A stretch of 64,000 nt of DNA, taken from Curtobacterium pusillum (GTDB taxonomy: Bacteria; Actinomycetota; Actinomycetes; Actinomycetales; Microbacteriaceae). The notes beneath the pieces are model-generated. The model saw only the letters and a program-made list of their open reading frames with translations. It had not been told where the DNA came from and did not search any database. This document shows positions 24,904 to 33,468 of the stretch, piece after piece; the first letter of the stretch is position 1, and the number at the start of each line of letters is the position of its first letter. The position numbers and the translations under genes were made by a program. The stretch is taken from NCBI RefSeq assembly GCF_013359865.1, contig NZ_JABMCE010000084.1:62001-126000 (forward strand). Direction: 5' to 3'.

Positions 24904-25866
24904 GTGCAGGAACACGACCTGCTCGCGACGTCCTGGACATGGGCGGGCGTCGAGCCGATAGTCGAACGCATCCGCGCCGTCGGTGCCGCCGGCTTCGCAG
25001 GACTGTCACTCACGCTCGGTGATCTGCACGAGGTGCGCGCCACGATCGGTTTCGCCGAACTCCGCCGCGTGCTCGACGGCTCCGGCATCGTCTGGGTCCA
25101 GCTCGGGCCGCTCGAACGCTGGTGGACGTGCGCCGGCCGCACCGCCGACCAGGACGCCGACCGCGGGGTCGTGCTCGAGGCGGCTTCGAGCCTCAGCGCC
25201 TGGCAGGTCATCGCCCGGGCCGACACGACCCTGCCCGGGATCTCCCCCGCGGCGATGATCGACGACTGGCTCGAACTGGCCGGTCAGGCGGCGAAGGTCG
25301 GTGCTCAGCTCGTGCTCGAACCCGAACCGTGGTCGAACCTGCCGACGGTCGAACGAGCCTCCCGCTTCGTCGCCGCAGCCGGCCATCCGAACGGCGGCCT
25401 GCTCGTCGATGCGATGCACGCGCTCCGGGGCGGGTCCACCCTCGCGTCGATCCAACAGGGAGTGGCTCCCGCGACGCTCGCCGCGGTCGAGCTCAGCGAC
25501 GGACTGCTGCACACGCCGGCGGGCATGACGCTCGCCGAGGAATCGCGCGAAGCACGGCACCTGCCCGGCGCCGGCGCATGGGACCTCCCCGGATTCGTCC
25601 GCACCGTCCGGGACCTCGGGTACGACGAACCGTGGGGTGTCGAGGTCCGGACGGCCGCGCACCGCGCCATGCCGATCGGGGACGCGCTCCGGACCGCTGC
25701 CGCGGCGACCCGGGCCGTGCTCGATGCCGCGGACGCGTACGGCGCACCCGCCGCCCCGGCGATGCCGACCACGCCTGCGCCGACCTCCGCGGTGGACTTC
25801 GAGCCGCCCGCTTCCTGGCAGCGGAGCGACCGCCGGCGTGATGCCGACACAGGCACGCCCGCGTAG
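24904..25866 (+). CDS. Sugar phosphate isomerase/epimerase-like TIM barrel protein
   Basis: 320 residues from GTG 24904. Features of the AP-endonuclease-2/xylose isomerase-like barrel: metal-ligand Glu candidates in QLVLEPEPWSNLP and PWGVEVRTA, and the Asp in GLLVDAMHALRGGS. The family isomerises or epimerises sugars and inositol derivatives. The tail (about 285-320) is low-complexity Pro/Thr/Ala. A 58-residue acidic protein gene follows after ten bases. No inositol genes are near, so the substrate is open. Confidence 0.85.
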   Translation: MQEHDLLATSWTWAGVEPIVERIRAVGAAGFAGLSLTLGDLHEVRATIGFAELRRVLDGSGIVWVQLGPLERWWTCAGRTADQDADRGVVLEAASSLSAWQVIARADTTLPGISPAAMIDDWLELAGQAAKVGAQLVLEPEPWSNLPTVERASRFVAAAGHPNGGLLVDAMHALRGGSTLASIQQGVAPATLAAVELSDGLLHTPAGMTLAEESREARHLPGAGAWDLPGFVRTVRDLGYDEPWGVEVRTAAHRAMPIGDALRTAAAATRAVLDAADAYGAPAAPAMPTTPAPTSAVDFEPPASWQRSDRRRDADTGTPA

Positions 25867-25876
25867 CGTCGAACGC

Positions 25877-26053
25877 ATGACCGACCACGCAGCACACGAC
25901 GACGACCTGCTCCGCCGCTCGCAGGAGACCATCGACGAGGCGAAGGCGGCGGCGGCCGATGTGACCGAGCCCGACGAGGACGAGCTCATCGACGAGGACC
26001 TCCCCGTCGCCGACGACTCCGAACCGGCCGACGGTCCTGCGCCCGCGCCGTGA
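25877..26053 (+). CDS. Small acidic protein
   Basis: 58 residues, about one third Asp/Glu (MTDHAAHDDDLLRRSQETI, then ADVTEPDEDELIDEDLP), predicted disordered apart from an N-terminal helix. It starts ten bases after the TIM-barrel stop. The composition is quite unlike the basic shadow frames here, which favours real coding. Function unknown. Confidence 0.65.
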   Translation: MTDHAAHDDDLLRRSQETIDEAKAAAADVTEPDEDELIDEDLPVADDSEPADGPAPAP

Positions 26054-26342
26054 TCCTCCCCGCGCGCGCCTGATCCTCTGTCGATCGCGACGACCCCGGA
26101 TGCCGGTGCGACCACGGGCGTCGACGCGGGAATCTCCGGCTGGGACGTGACGTTCACGGTGTCGGGCACGTCTTCCGCACGTGTCCACCAGAGGCGTCAC
26201 GCGTCTGGTGGCGTCGTGACCGGTCACCCCCAACGATCGGTCACGGCGCTTCGACGGCGGCCCGTGCGTTCCCTGATCCGGCGCGCGGGCCGCCTTCCCC
26301 GGGCCCGCTCATCACTCCGCACCGAAGCACGGGGACGGGTGC
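26054..26342. other. 289-base gap with one hairpin
   Basis: Between two small acidic protein genes. The only clear structure is CCACCAGA (26185-26192) pairing with TCTGGTGG (26204-26211) around 11 bases, possibly a terminator for the plus-strand genes. No tRNA fold or further ORF with a ribosome site was seen. Confidence 0.5.
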
Positions 26343-26501
26343 CTACTCGTCGACCTCGTCACCGAGGAAGTCCGCGTACGTGACCTCCTCCGACTCGGTC
26401 AGCGGGGCTCCCGGAGCCACGGCTGTCCGTGCCGATCGGTCCCCTGCGATCGTGACTCGTTCCTCCGCGGAGAAGGGGGGCAGGTACTTGCTCGCGCTCA
26501 T
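26343..26501 (-). CDS. Small acidic protein near ligD
   Basis: 52 residues from ATG 26501 with GAAAGG about nine bases upstream: MSASKYLPPFSAEERVTIAG, a central RSARTAVAPGAPLT and the acidic end ESEEVTYADFLGDEVDE. The in-frame extension to 26624 is Pro/Arg shadow sequence. Located 135 bases downstream of the ligD stop, in the same direction. Function unknown; proximity to the NHEJ cluster may be accidental. Confidence 0.6.
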   Translation of the reverse strand: MSASKYLPPFSAEERVTIAGDRSARTAVAPGAPLTESEEVTYADFLGDEVDE

Positions 26502-26636
26502 GCTCGCGCCCTTTCGTCCCGCCGAACGTAACAGCCCGTGCCAGAATCCAGGACGATCCCTGACCAAACGTCCCCCGGCGGGGGGCGGTGCGGGGGACGG
26601 AAGTTCGCCGTGGGCTGACCCCATGCGGATGCATGC

Positions 26637-29159
26637 TCACGTCTCCCTGACGACGTCGGAGGGGTCCTTGTCCACCCGCCACCCCCGCCACGATGGCTGC
26701 CGGAGCCGTCCGTCCGACGTCCACTCAGCGAACTCCACCTCGCCCACACGCTTCGGGGTCACCCAGTGCGCGTCACGGGCGTCCGGCCGTGGGACGTCCA
26801 CGAACGGGGAGGTCTTCCGCTCGAGCACCCCGAGCACCGATCCGATCTCGTCGAGGTCCCGGTCGCGGAACCCGGTGCCGACCTTCCCGACGTACTCGAG
26901 CCCGTCCGGCCCCGGCACGCCGAGCAGCAGGGATCCGACACCGCCCGCACGCCGTCCGCTGCCGGGCTTCCACCCGCCGACCACGACCTCCTGCGTGGCG
27001 TGGTGCTTGAGCTTCAACCACGCCTCGGAGCGCCGCCCCTCGGCGTACTTCGACGACCGCTTCTTCGCCACGACCCCCTCGAGCCCCTTGTCGGCCGAGT
27101 CGGACATCGCTCGTGCCAGATCCCCCTGGTACGCCGGCGGGACGTCGATCGCGCCACCGGGGTCCACCACGGTCTCGAGCGCCTGCCGTCGCGCGTCGTA
27201 CCCGAGCCTCGTGAGGTCGTGTCCGTCGGCTTCGAGCACGTCGAAGAGCAGCAGCCGGACCGGTGTCGCCTCGCGCGCGGCGTCGACCTCGCGCTTCCGG
27301 GTCAGGCCCATCCGGTTCTGCAGCAGCTGGAACGACGGACGGCCACGGCCGTCGAGCGCGACGATCTCACCGTCGAACACACCGTCGACCCCGGCGCGCT
27401 CCCCGAGTTCCTGCAGCTCGGGGTACTGCGTGGTCAGGTCGTTGTCGTTCCGGCTGCGGAGGGTCACCTCGCCGTTGCGGACGGTCGCGAGCGCTCGGAT
27501 GCCGTCCCACTTCATCTCGAACGCCCAGTCCGCCGGGTCGAGGGTCGGCTCCCCCTTCGCGAGCGACGCCTGCATCGTGCGGCGATCGGACGGCGCCGTC
27601 TCGGAGGCCGCCGCCCCGGCGATGCGCCGCTGTCCGTCCCGTTGAACGGAGGACGACCGGGAGGCGCGGCTCGGCCCCGCGCCGTCACCGTCGTCCGCCG
27701 AGCGGTCCGGCTGGTCCTTCGTGCGGTGGATGAGCCAGTTCTTCTCGTCGCCCTCGCGCCCTCGGCCCCGGCCGCGCGTGTGCAGCAACGCCAGCCGACG
27801 GACGCCGCCGGCCCGTCCGTGCAGCGTGACGATGACCTCTTCGCCCTCTCGCCACTTCTCGAGCTCGTAGGTGCCGTCGTCCCAGATCGTGACCGTTCCG
27901 CCGCCGTACTCGTCCTTCGGGATCGTGCCCTCGAACGCGCCGTACTCGAGCGGGTGGTCCTCGGTCTGCACGGCCAGGTGGTTCTTGCCCGGGTCCGTCG
28001 GTTCGCCCTTCGGCAGTGCCCAGCTGACGAGGACGCCCTCGTGCTCCAGCCGGAAGTCGTAGTGGTCCCGGGTGGCGTGGTGCTCCTGGATGACGAACGT
28101 CGGCGTGCCGTCCTTCCGGACCGTCGGCGATTCCTCGGGGACCGGCTCGGGCGTCTTCGCGGCGTCGCGCTTCGCCCGGTACGTGGCCAGGCGGTCGCGG
28201 GCCGGCTGTTCCGCGTCGTTCGCCCGCTGGGTCCGGTCGCTGTCCCAGTGACCGTGGTCCTGCCTGCCGACCGCGAGCGAGGCGGACGCGACCGGGTGCA
28301 GGAGGTCGCCCCGCGCCTCCAGGCGTTCGAGCACTTCGTCCAGCGTGAGCTGGGCGAGTCCGCGCTCCTCGAGCTCGTTCCAGGTGCGCGGGGCCGCGAC
28401 CGTCGGCCGGTCCCGGCCGCGCAGGGAGTACGGAGCGATCGTCGTCTTGTTGCCGTTGTTCTGCGACCAGTCGACGAAGACCTTGCCCGTGCGCTCGGCC
28501 CGGCTCATGGAGGACAGCACGAGATCGGGGAGGTCCTGCTCGAGCGCCCTGGCGAGTTCGTGCGCAACGTCGGACACCTGCGCCGTCGTGGCCCGACCGT
28601 CGAGCGCCGCGTACAGGTGGATGCCCTTCGACCCGGACGTCACCGGGTACGAGTCCAGCCCCATGCCGTGCAGGAGCTCGCGCGCCGCGAACGCCACCTC
28701 GACGCACTCGGGCAACCCGACCCCGTCACCCGGGTCGAGGTCGAGGACGAGCCGGTCGGGGTTCTGCTGCCCGCCGCGGGGCCCGAACCGCCACTGCGGC
28801 ACGTGGAGCTCGAGCGCGGCCTGCTGCGCCATCCACACGAGCGTCGGCAGGTCGTCGACGATCGGGTACTCGTTGTCGTGCTCGGAGTGGTGGATCGTGT
28901 GGTGGCGGACCCAGTCCGGGGCGGAGTCCGGCAGGTTCTTCTCGAAGAAGACCTTCCCGTCGACACCGTTCGCCCAGCGCTTCCGGGTCACGGGACGGTC
29001 CTTCACGTGCGGGATCATCCACGGCGCCACCCGCTCGTAGTACTCGATCACGCGACCCTTGGTGGTCCCCGTCTCGGGGTAGAGGACCTTGTCGGTGTTC
29101 GTCAGGGCGATGCGTCGGTCGCCCACGAGGACGACCGTCTTCCGGGCGGTCGGGCTCAC
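26637..29159 (-). CDS. ligD: ATP-dependent DNA ligase LigD (polymerase-phosphoesterase-ligase)
   Basis: 840 residues, the multifunctional non-homologous end-joining ligase. Domain order is as in mycobacteria: polymerase/primase first (about 12-300, with the catalytic pair in LVLDLDPGDGVG and SGSKGIHLYAAL), then the 3'-phosphoesterase (about 360-510, HHATRDHYDFRLEHEG and GTIPKDEYGGG), a Ser/Arg-rich linker, then the ligase (about 545-840) with the adenylated Lys in FEMKWDGIRA and motifs VFDGEIVALD, EGVVAKK and WLKLK. GTG 29159 overlaps the upstream SDR stop by four bases (GTGA), so the two are coupled. Ku is encoded divergently upstream. The longer frame to 29345 would run into the SDR gene. 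Confidence 0.95.
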   Translation of the reverse strand: MSPTARKTVVLVGDRRIALTNTDKVLYPETGTTKGRVIEYYERVAPWMIPHVKDRPVTRKRWANGVDGKVFFEKNLPDSAPDWVRHHTIHHSEHDNEYPIVDDLPTLVWMAQQAALELHVPQWRFGPRGGQQNPDRLVLDLDPGDGVGLPECVEVAFAARELLHGMGLDSYPVTSGSKGIHLYAALDGRATTAQVSDVAHELARALEQDLPDLVLSSMSRAERTGKVFVDWSQNNGNKTTIAPYSLRGRDRPTVAAPRTWNELEERGLAQLTLDEVLERLEARGDLLHPVASASLAVGRQDHGHWDSDRTQRANDAEQPARDRLATYRAKRDAAKTPEPVPEESPTVRKDGTPTFVIQEHHATRDHYDFRLEHEGVLVSWALPKGEPTDPGKNHLAVQTEDHPLEYGAFEGTIPKDEYGGGTVTIWDDGTYELEKWREGEEVIVTLHGRAGGVRRLALLHTRGRGRGREGDEKNWLIHRTKDQPDRSADDGDGAGPSRASRSSSVQRDGQRRIAGAAASETAPSDRRTMQASLAKGEPTLDPADWAFEMKWDGIRALATVRNGEVTLRSRNDNDLTTQYPELQELGERAGVDGVFDGEIVALDGRGRPSFQLLQNRMGLTRKREVDAAREATPVRLLLFDVLEADGHDLTRLGYDARRQALETVVDPGGAIDVPPAYQGDLARAMSDSADKGLEGVVAKKRSSKYAEGRRSEAWLKLKHHATQEVVVGGWKPGSGRRAGGVGSLLLGVPGPDGLEYVGKVGTGFRDRDLDEIGSVLGVLERKTSPFVDVPRPDARDAHWVTPKRVGEVEFAEWTSDGRLRQPSWRGWRVDKDPSDVVRET

Positions 29160-30046
29160 AGCGCCACCCCGGTCGCTCCCGCCACCGTGAGGGTCGAGCC
29201 GGACGTGTACGACGACTCCGGCCCGGCGAGGTACACGTAGGCGCTGCCGAGTTCGACCGGCTGCGCGGGCCGTCCGAACGGGGTGTCCTGTCCGTACGCG
29301 GCGATCTCGTCGCCCGGGTAGCTGATCGGCTGGAGCGGCGTCCACACCGGACCCGGGACGACCGTGTTCGCGCGGATGCCCTTCGAGGCCAGCTGCCGGG
29401 CGAGACCGTTCGTGTACGCGATGATCGCCGCCTTCGTCGCCGCGTAGTCGATCATCCGGTCCTGCGGCAGGTACGCCGACACCGAACTCGTCGTCACGAT
29501 CGCGCTGCCCGGGGCCATGTGCGGCACGGCGGCGCGGACGAGCCAGAACAGTGAGTACAGGTTGAGCTTCATCGTCCGGTCGAAGTCCTCGGTCGACTGC
29601 TGGGTGACGTCCTCGTGCACCTGCTGGTGCCCCGCCACCAGGACGAGGGCGTCGAGTCCGCCGAGCTCGCTGACGGCGTCGCGGACGAGCTCCTGGCAGA
29701 AGGCCTCGTCCGTGAGGTCACCGGGCAGCAACACCGCCTTCCGGCCGAGGTCCCCCACGATGTCGCGGACCGCTTCGAGATCGTCGCGTTCCTCGGGCAG
29801 TGCGTTGAGCGCGACGTCGGCGCCTTCCTTCGCCATCGCGATCGCCGCCGCCCGACCGATGCCCGAATCGGCACCGGTCACGAGCACCCGGTATCCCGGC
29901 ATCCGCCCCGTGCCGAGGTAACTCGTCTCCCCGTGGTCGGGCTCGGGGTCCATCGCACTCGCCAGCCCGGACCCCTGCTGTGTCTGCGCGGGGAACGGCG
30001 GTCGCGGGAACTGCGAGCGCGGGTCCTGCTTGTCGAGCTGGCTCAT
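29156..30046 (-). CDS. Short-chain dehydrogenase, general-stress type
   Basis: 296 residues. An N-terminal extension of about 45 residues rich in Pro/Gln/Gly (QDPRSQFPRPPFPAQTQQGSG) precedes the Rossmann motif VLVTGADSGIGRAAAIAM; catalytic residues are Ser in VTTSSVSAY and Tyr-Lys in YAATK. The extension is typical of Bacillus GS39/YhdF-like stress SDRs. It is the first gene of a unit that continues into ligD by a 4-base overlap, and lies 106 bases from the divergent ku start. The physical link to NHEJ genes suggests stress co-expression. Confidence 0.92.
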   Translation of the reverse strand: MSQLDKQDPRSQFPRPPFPAQTQQGSGLASAMDPEPDHGETSYLGTGRMPGYRVLVTGADSGIGRAAAIAMAKEGADVALNALPEERDDLEAVRDIVGDLGRKAVLLPGDLTDEAFCQELVRDAVSELGGLDALVLVAGHQQVHEDVTQQSTEDFDRTMKLNLYSLFWLVRAAVPHMAPGSAIVTTSSVSAYLPQDRMIDYAATKAAIIAYTNGLARQLASKGIRANTVVPGPVWTPLQPISYPGDEIAAYGQDTPFGRPAQPVELGSAYVYLAGPESSYTSGSTLTVAGATGVAL

Positions 30047-30152
30047 GGGTCCATCGTGCTCGCGGGACGCGTCACGCGGTTCAGCGAAGCCGGAACTGTG
30101 GAGAACCCGTCCACTCCGGGCGCTCCTGTGCAGAGACGGGCATCATGTCCAC

Positions 30153-31196
30153 ATGAGGTCGATCTGGAAGGGCTCCATCGCGTTCGGGCTCGTCAACGTG
30201 CCGATCAAGGTCTACGCGGCGACCGAGACGCACGACGTCTCGCTGCACCAGGTCCACGACGAGGACAAGGGCCGCATCCGGTACAAGCGCGTGTGCGAGT
30301 TCGGTCACGAGGTCGAGTACGCCGACATCCAGCGCGCCTACGACGACGGCGACAAGACCGTCGTGCTGACCGCGGACGACTTCAAGAAGCTCCCCGAGGA
30401 GCAGTCGCACGAGATCGAGGTTCTCGAGTTCGTGCCCGTCGAGCAGGTCGACCCGATGATGTTCGAGAAGTCGTACTACCTCGAGCCGGACTCCCGCTCC
30501 CCCAAGGCGTACGTGCTGCTCCGGGAGACCCTGGCGAAGACCGACCGGCTCGCGATCGTGCAGTTCACCCTGCGCCAGAAGACCCGGCTCGGAGTGCTCC
30601 GTGTGAACGACGACGTCATCCTGCTGCAGGGGCTCCTCTGGGGCGACGAGGTGCGCGCCGCGGACTTCAAGAGCCTCGACGCGTCCGTGAAGGTCAGCGC
30701 GAACGAGCTGAAGATGTCGTCCTCGCTCGTCGACAGCATGTCCACCGACTTCGACCCCGACCGCTACACCGACGAGTACCAGGCGGAGCTGCAGCAGCTC
30801 ATCGACGCGAAGCTCGAGGCCGGTGACGACATCGACACCGAGAAGACCTTCGGCGAGCGCGCCGAGGAGGCCGAGGGCGAGGGCGGCGACGTCATCGACC
30901 TGATGGCCGCCCTGCGGGCGTCCGTCGACAAGAACCGGTCGTCGCGGTCGTCGTCGCGGTCGTCGTCGTCCCGGACCGGAGGCGCGGGGTCGCGCTCGTC
31001 GTCCGGCTCGCGATCGTCGTCGGGTTCGGCGGACGACGACACGGACGACTCGACGAAGAAGCCGGCGGCCCGGAAGACCACGGCCGCGAAGAAGACCGCA
31101 GCGCCGAAGTCGACCGCTTCGAAGTCGACCGCTTCGAACTCGACGTCGAGGAAGGCGCCGGCCAGGAAGCCCGCCGCCAAGAAGAAGGCGAGCTAG
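30153..31196 (+). CDS. ku: Ku-family DNA end-binding protein
   Basis: 347 residues. The Ku core (about 1-250) opens with the typical MRSIWKGSIAFGLVNVPIK and includes HDEDKGRIRYKRVCE, YYLEPD and the LLQGLLWGDEVR and MSTDFDPDRYTDEY segments. It homodimerises around DNA ends and recruits LigD. The tail after residue 255 is unusual: an SR-like stretch (SSRSSSRSSSSRTGG), an acidic patch (ADDDTDD), then a Lys/Ala/Pro histone-H1-like tail ending in KPAAKKKAS, expected to bind DNA. It overlaps the convergent DUF6328 gene by four bases. Confidence 0.95.
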   Translation: MRSIWKGSIAFGLVNVPIKVYAATETHDVSLHQVHDEDKGRIRYKRVCEFGHEVEYADIQRAYDDGDKTVVLTADDFKKLPEEQSHEIEVLEFVPVEQVDPMMFEKSYYLEPDSRSPKAYVLLRETLAKTDRLAIVQFTLRQKTRLGVLRVNDDVILLQGLLWGDEVRAADFKSLDASVKVSANELKMSSSLVDSMSTDFDPDRYTDEYQAELQQLIDAKLEAGDDIDTEKTFGERAEEAEGEGGDVIDLMAALRASVDKNRSSRSSSRSSSSRTGGAGSRSSSGSRSSSGSADDDTDDSTKKPAARKTTAAKKTAAPKSTASKSTASNSTSRKAPARKPAAKKKAS

Positions 31197-31672
31197 CCGT
31201 CCCTGCGGGTGTGCCGGAGTGCGATCGGGATCGACCCCCAGAGCAGTGCCGTTCCGACGAACACCACGATCCCGCCGACGAGTCCCCCGACGTCGCCGAT
31301 GACCACGTCGAACACGAACAGCACGGTGCCCGCGAACAGCAGCGCACTCGCGACGAGTGCCGCGATGAGGATGACGTTGCCCGCCCGCACGAGGTCGTGC
31401 TTCTGCCGCTGGCGGAAGACCAGCCGGTGCGAGGCCACCGCGGACAGCGCCGTGACGGTGACGAGGACGGCCAGCACGACGAGGACGAGGTAGATCGTCT
31501 CCTGCTGCGCGGTGAGGGACGTGAACCGCTGCTGGAACGGCAGGGTCAGCAGGAACCCGGCGAGGATCTGCGTGCCGGTCTGCACGATCCGGAGCTCCTG
31601 CTGGATGTCGGCCCAGTTCCGGTCCCATCGTTCGGTCGGTGTCTCGTGCCGCCCGCGCTCGGTCTCGCTCAT
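31193..31672 (-). CDS. DUF6328-like four-helix membrane protein
   Basis: 159 residues. An N-terminal soluble helix (TPTERWDRNWADIQQELRI) leads into four transmembrane helices with QTGTQILAGFLLTLPFQQRF, the hallmark of DUF6328. The basic loop HRLVFRQRQKHDLVRAGN lies between helices two and three. Function unknown. It is convergent with ku and overlaps it by four bases, leaving no room for a terminator between them. Confidence 0.82.
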   Translation of the reverse strand: MSETERGRHETPTERWDRNWADIQQELRIVQTGTQILAGFLLTLPFQQRFTSLTAQQETIYLVLVVLAVLVTVTALSAVASHRLVFRQRQKHDLVRAGNVILIAALVASALLFAGTVLFVFDVVIGDVGGLVGGIVVFVGTALLWGSIPIALRHTRRDG

Positions 31673-31749
31673 ACCGCGAACCTACCCAGGGCGAGCGTCC
31701 GACCGGGATCCGACACGAGCCGGAAACACGGGTCCGCGACACTTGGGGC

Positions 31750-32400
31750 ATGACTCCACAAGAGCCAGGGAGCCCGCCCTCGTCATCCTTGAGCGCAGGC
31801 CCGCCCGTCACCGTCTCCATCACCCGCCTGGTCGAACCCGACCGGATCCCGGACGTCACCCGCTGGGTGCAGTCGGGTGTGAACCTGGCGAACCGCTACC
31901 CCGGGTTCCTCGGCTCGGGATGGGTGCGCTCGCACGCCACGAGCCGCGAGTGGCACATGCTGTACCGGTTCGCCGACCACGACTCGCTCGCCACGTGGGA
32001 GAACTCCGACGACCGGCTGCGGTGGCTCGATCTCGGCCGTGACCTCGTGGTGGAGTCCCGCGTCGAGAAGCGCACCGGCATCGAGGGCTGGTTCGACGTT
32101 CCGCAGGACGCCCCGGCCTCGAGCGCACCGCCGCGGTGGAAGCAGGCGGTGAGCATCTGGCTGGGGTTCTTCCCGGTCAACCTGGCGTTCACATACCTCA
32201 TGGCCTGGCTGGTCCCCGCGTTCGGTGCGCTGCCCGTGCTGCCCCGGGTGCTCCTGACGACGCTCGTGCTCACGCCGATCATGACGTTCTGGGTGCTGCC
32301 GTTCGTCACGCGCCTGATCCGGCCGTGGCTCCTCGCGTCACCGCGGAGCGCGGCATCGGTGCGCGCGGCGCGGCGGAACGCGGCATCGCGCAGCGCGTAG
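31750..32400 (+). CDS. Antibiotic biosynthesis monooxygenase domain fused to membrane helices
   Basis: 216 residues from ATG 31750. Residues about 18-110 form an ABM-type ferredoxin-like domain (VTVSITRLVEPDRIPDV, YPGFLGSGWVRS, WHMLYRFADHDSLATWENS). Residues about 125-195 contain two transmembrane helices, with WLGFFPVNLAFTYLMAWLVP first. This soluble ABM plus membrane tail layout is a known bacterial family (COG3224-like) of unknown substrate. A low-complexity Ala/Arg/Ser end follows. It is convergent with the exopolyphosphatase gene, three bases apart. Confidence 0.85.
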   Translation: MTPQEPGSPPSSSLSAGPPVTVSITRLVEPDRIPDVTRWVQSGVNLANRYPGFLGSGWVRSHATSREWHMLYRFADHDSLATWENSDDRLRWLDLGRDLVVESRVEKRTGIEGWFDVPQDAPASSAPPRWKQAVSIWLGFFPVNLAFTYLMAWLVPAFGALPVLPRVLLTTLVLTPIMTFWVLPFVTRLIRPWLLASPRSAASVRAARRNAASRSA

Positions 32401-32403
32401 GAC

Positions 32404-33339
32404 TCAGCCCAGCACCGACAGCTGGTCGAGCCGCTCGAGGATCACGCCCTCGCGCAGCGCCCACGGGCAGATCTCCAGCGCCGGCAGGTCGAAGATGTCC
32501 AGGCACGCCTCGGCGACGAGCGCTCCCGGGACCACCTGGTGCGCCCGACTCGCCGAGACCCCGGGCAGTGTGGACAGCTGCTCGACGCTCATCGTCAGCA
32601 ACGAGGGCAGCTTCTCGCGCAGGACCGCCCCGTCGAGCGCACGGGGCACGAGCGGCCCGGCACCCGAGGGCGCTGCGCCGCAGATCCGCGCGATCGAGCG
32701 GAAGGTCTTCGAGGTCGCCACCGCACGGTCGGGTCGCCCGGCGCGCAGCAGGAGCCCGGCGTCGCGGGCGATCTCGACGCGGATCTCGTGGCGGATCCGG
32801 CGGACGTCGTCCTCCGTGGGGGTGCCCTCCGCGAAGTACGTGCGGGCCAGTCGTGCGGCACCGATCGGCATCGACCACGCCACGTCGGGCGCCTCGTCCG
32901 CGCCGCCGGCGATCTCGAGCGACCCGCCGCCGATGTCGAAGACCGCGAGGCGTCCGGCGGACCAGCCGAACCAGCGCCGGACCGCGAGGAACGTCAGCCG
33001 CGCTTCGTCCTCGCCGGAGAGCACGGCGAGCTCGACGCCCGTGGCCGACTCGACGTGGGCGAGCACGGCCTCGGAGTTCCCCGCGTCGCGCACCGCCGAG
33101 GTCGCGAACGCGAGCATGTCCTCGCACCCGCGCTCCTCGGCGACGCGGACGGCGTCGGCGACGAAGGCGGTGAGTGCGTCGACGCCCGCCTCGGTCACCG
33201 CGCCTGCGGCGTCGAGGTGCTCGGCGAGCCGGAGCGGCTGCTTGAACGAGGAGGCCGGCAACGGCGCGGCCCCGCCGTGGGCGTCGACCACGAGGAGGTG
33301 GCCGGTGTTGGACCCGATGTCGAGGACTCCTACGCGCAC
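32404..33339 (-). CDS. Ppx/GppA-type exopolyphosphatase family protein
   Basis: 311 residues from GTG 33339. ASKHA-fold phosphatase: phosphate-1 motif VGVLDIGSNTGHLLVVD, FATSAVRDAGN, EDEARLTFLAVRRWF and the second nucleotide motif VFDIGGGSLEIAGG. Members degrade polyphosphate or pppGpp. The length matches short actinobacterial Ppx proteins, which lack the C-terminal HD-like domain. The in-frame upstream part to 33417 overlaps a hairpin and is not coding. Confidence 0.92.
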   Translation of the reverse strand: MRVGVLDIGSNTGHLLVVDAHGGAAPLPASSFKQPLRLAEHLDAAGAVTEAGVDALTAFVADAVRVAEERGCEDMLAFATSAVRDAGNSEAVLAHVESATGVELAVLSGEDEARLTFLAVRRWFGWSAGRLAVFDIGGGSLEIAGGADEAPDVAWSMPIGAARLARTYFAEGTPTEDDVRRIRHEIRVEIARDAGLLLRAGRPDRAVATSKTFRSIARICGAAPSGAGPLVPRALDGAVLREKLPSLLTMSVEQLSTLPGVSASRAHQVVPGALVAEACLDIFDLPALEICPWALREGVILERLDQLSVLG

Positions 33340-33370
33340 GCACGCAGAATACCGGCACCCCACCCCCGCA

Positions 33371-33434
33371 AAACGCAAACGAGGCGGTTGCTCGCAGCGC
33401 AGTAACGCTGCGAACAACCGCCAACGTTGCGTTT
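33371..33434 (-). terminator. Three-part imperfect hairpin
   Basis: AAACGCAA/TTGCGTTT, GGCGGTTG/CAACCGCC and CGCAGCG/CGCTGCG nest around a 6-base loop, giving 23 paired bases interrupted by small internal loops. It lies downstream of the minus-strand kinase (stop at 33469) and upstream of the Ppx start, so it probably ends the nucleoside operon. Two tandem GGGAGGCGCGGGTC units (33443-33470) run from it into the kinase stop codon. Confidence 0.75.
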
Positions 33435-33468
33435 CGCGGACCGGGAGGCGCGGGTCGGGAGGCGCGGG

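Noticed and set aside
24734..24961. Small ORF over the 27-base tandem repeat (CGGWEGSQ repeats)
   Set aside because: No ribosome site, several frames are equally open, and the repeat follows a terminator; the peptide repeat is a by-product of the DNA repeat.
26054..26342. tRNA or small RNA gene in the gap
   Set aside because: No cloverleaf or CCA-adjacent structure could be drawn; only a single 8-bp hairpin is present.
29160..29345. An earlier start for LigD
   Set aside because: The added 62 codons lie over the SDR gene's 3' end and have shadow composition; GTG 29159 with its GTGA coupling fits the family's N-terminus.
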